Assembly (NCBI GenBank): GCA_903889605.1
Contig: CAISYK010000081.1
Location: 1-8,116, forward strand
Reading direction: 5' to 3'
Source of the DNA: an uncultured Bacteroidota bacterium
GTDB taxonomy: Bacteria; Bacteroidota; Bacteroidia; 2-12-FULL-35-15
Length of the DNA: 8,116 nucleotides
The notes beneath the pieces were generated by a model. The model saw only the letters and a list, made by a program, of their open reading frames with translations, was not told the origin of the DNA and searched no databases. Both the position numbers and the translations under genes were made by a program. The first letter of the stretch is position 1, and each line of letters begins with the position of its first letter. Positions 6,831-8,116 of this stretch are shown piece by piece.

Positions 6831-8116
6831 TTATTTAACTGTTTCTCTTCCAATAGAACAATAGTAATATCCAAGCTCTTTCATTTGCTCAATACCATAT
6901 AAATTACGCCCGTCGAAGATGACTTTATTTTTAAGCAAAGAAGTTACTTTTTCAAAATCTGGCGTGCGGAATAAACTCCATTCCGTCGCAATTACCAATA
7001 TATCCGCATCACGCAATGCATCGTATTCATCTAAGGAATAGGTAATTTTGTCACCAATTAAGCTGCGCACATTATTCATTGCTTCCGGGTCATAGGCCGA
7101 AATATCAGCTCCTTCCTTTAAAAGCGCATCAATAATATATAATGCCGGCGCTTCACGAATATCATCAGTATCAGGCTTAAATGCCAATCCCCATAATGCA
7201 ATTTTTTTACCTTTTAAATCATTCTTAAAATAATTTTTTATTTTGGGAACAATGACAGTTTTCTGTTTGTTGTTGATATCCATTACGGCATCCAGAATTT
7301 TAAAATCATAATTCACATCCCTTGAAGATTTTGCCAATGCCTGAACATCTTTAGGGAAACAGCTTCCGCCATATCCGATACCTGGAAACAAAAAGCGTTT
7401 GCCTATACGTTCGTCAGAACCAATACCAATACGAACAGCATCAACATCCGCACCTAACTTTTCGCAGAGATTGGCTATTTCGTTCATAAAAGTAATTTTA
7501 GTAGCTAAAAAAGCATTAGCAGCATATTTAGTTAATTCTGCCGATTTTTCATCCATAAAAACAATCGGATTGCCTTGTCTTACATAAGGTTTGTAAAGCT
7601 CTTCCATTTTTTTGCGGGCTCGGTCAGAACTTGTTCCTATAACGACTCTGTCAGGTTTAAGGAAATCGTCAACAGCAAATCCTTCACGCAAAAATTCAGG
7701 ATTTGAAACAATATCAAATTCACATTTAGCATTTTTTGCAACTGCTTCACGCACTTTATCGGCAGTACCCACGGGGACAGTGCTTTTATCAACAATTACT
7801 TTGTATTCTTTAATAAGTTTCCCCAACTCGCCGGCAACGCCGAGTATATAACTTAAATCAGCTGAACCATCTTCACCTGGAGGGGTGGGTAAAGCAAGGA
7901 AAATAATTTTTGCGTTTTCAATTGCTTCGCCAAGATTAGTAGTAAAAGTCAACCGGCCTTGTTTGATATTTCGTTCGAACAATAAATCTAAATGAGGCTC
8001 ATAAATCGGCACTACACCCGACTGCATTTTTTCTATTTTATCTGCGTTAATGTCAACACAAATAACATGGTTCCCTGTTTCAGCAAGGCATGTGCCGGTT
8101 ACTAAACCTACGTAAC
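6831..8116 (-). CDS. ugd: UDP-glucose 6-dehydrogenase (N-terminal few residues off the right edge)
   Basis: Oxidises UDP-glucose twice with NAD to UDP-glucuronate, the substrate of the adjacent decarboxylase. The frame continues upstream of the internal ATG at 8027 to the window end: the first full codon is Tyr (8114-8112), starting YVGLVTGTCLAETGNHVICV, which is the Rossmann NAD-binding strand. The usual start, of the form MKIAVVGTG, is therefore about nine residues outside, and 427 residues are visible. Key motifs, in order: KSTVPVGT, NPEFLREG, TKYAANAFLATKITFMNE, GIGYGGSCFPKD and GLAFKPDTDDIREAP. The catalytic Cys of GGSCFPKD is codon 7359-7361, visible residue 252. Domain order is the NAD-binding half, a central helical region, then the UDP-binding half, and the length suits the bacterial family at about 436 residues. 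GDP-mannose dehydrogenase is related, but the adjacent UXS gene and these motifs favour UDP-glucose. Confidence 0.94.
   Translation of the reverse strand, partial: YVGLVTGTCLAETGNHVICVDINADKIEKMQSGVVPIYEPHLDLLFERNIKQGRLTFTTNLGEAIENAKIIFLALPTPPGEDGSADLSYILGVAGELGKLIKEYKVIVDKSTVPVGTADKVREAVAKNAKCEFDIVSNPEFLREGFAVDDFLKPDRVVIGTSSDRARKKMEELYKPYVRQGNPIVFMDEKSAELTKYAANAFLATKITFMNEIANLCEKLGADVDAVRIGIGSDERIGKRFLFPGIGYGGSCFPKDVQALAKSSRDVNYDFKILDAVMDINNKQKTVIVPKIKNYFKNDLKGKKIALWGLAFKPDTDDIREAPALYIIDALLKEGADISAYDPEAMNNVRSLIGDKITYSLDEYDALRDADILVIATEWSLFRTPDFEKVTSLLKNKVIFDGRNLYGIEQMKELGYYYCSIGRETVK

Noticed and set aside
7399..7851. Plus-strand open frames opposite the UDP-glucose 6-dehydrogenase gene
   Set aside because: They are antisense to highly conserved motifs of the dehydrogenase and encode nothing recognisable.
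6831..8027. ATG at 8027 as the start of UDP-glucose 6-dehydrogenase
   Set aside because: The same frame stays open to the window edge and encodes the conserved NAD-binding start (YVGLVTGTCLAETGN), so this Met is internal and the gene is truncated by the window rather than short.

Overview
The window looks like a chromosomal piece of a member of the Bacteroidota (Bacteroidetes). Three things point there. The large surface protein combines a signal peptide, SBBP-type propeller blades, a PKD domain and SprB repeats, an architecture typical of gliding and type IX secretion (T9SS) bacteria. Both promoter-like sites in the divergent spacer match the Bacteroidetes -7 box TAnnTTTG. The genes lack clear Shine-Dalgarno sequences and sit in very AT-rich leaders. 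No RNA genes, insertion sequences, CRISPR arrays or attachment sites were seen.

Layout. Positions 1-4692 (minus strand) are one uninterrupted reading frame of 1564 codons that runs off the left edge. It encodes an exported giant repeat protein: signal peptide, a conserved N-terminal region, about seven propeller blades, a PKD domain, then ten SprB units of about 75 residues. Its C-terminus, where a T9SS sorting domain would be expected, is outside the window. Positions 4693-5035 form an AT-rich divergent spacer with one candidate promoter for each side. Positions 5036-5527 (plus) encode cytidine deaminase. A symmetric A/T-flanked hairpin at 5715-5748 lies between cytidine deaminase and the convergent gene and can serve as terminator for both. 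Positions 5775-6743 (minus) encode a UDP-glucuronate decarboxylase. Upstream of it, positions 6831-8116 (minus) encode a UDP-glucose 6-dehydrogenase that lacks only about nine N-terminal residues at the right edge.

How the genes work together. The two right-hand genes carry out consecutive steps, UDP-glucose to UDP-glucuronate to UDP-xylose, and probably form one transcription unit supplying nucleotide sugars for surface polysaccharide. Cytidine deaminase is an independent pyrimidine-salvage gene. The giant surface protein has no visible functional link to the others beyond a shared cell-envelope theme with the nucleotide-sugar genes.

Nothing here amounts to a clearly new system. The most interesting signals are inside the repeat protein: near-constant 75-residue spacing, paired appearance and relocation of extra cysteines in units 6-9, and a repeat subtype that recurs in units 3 and 9.
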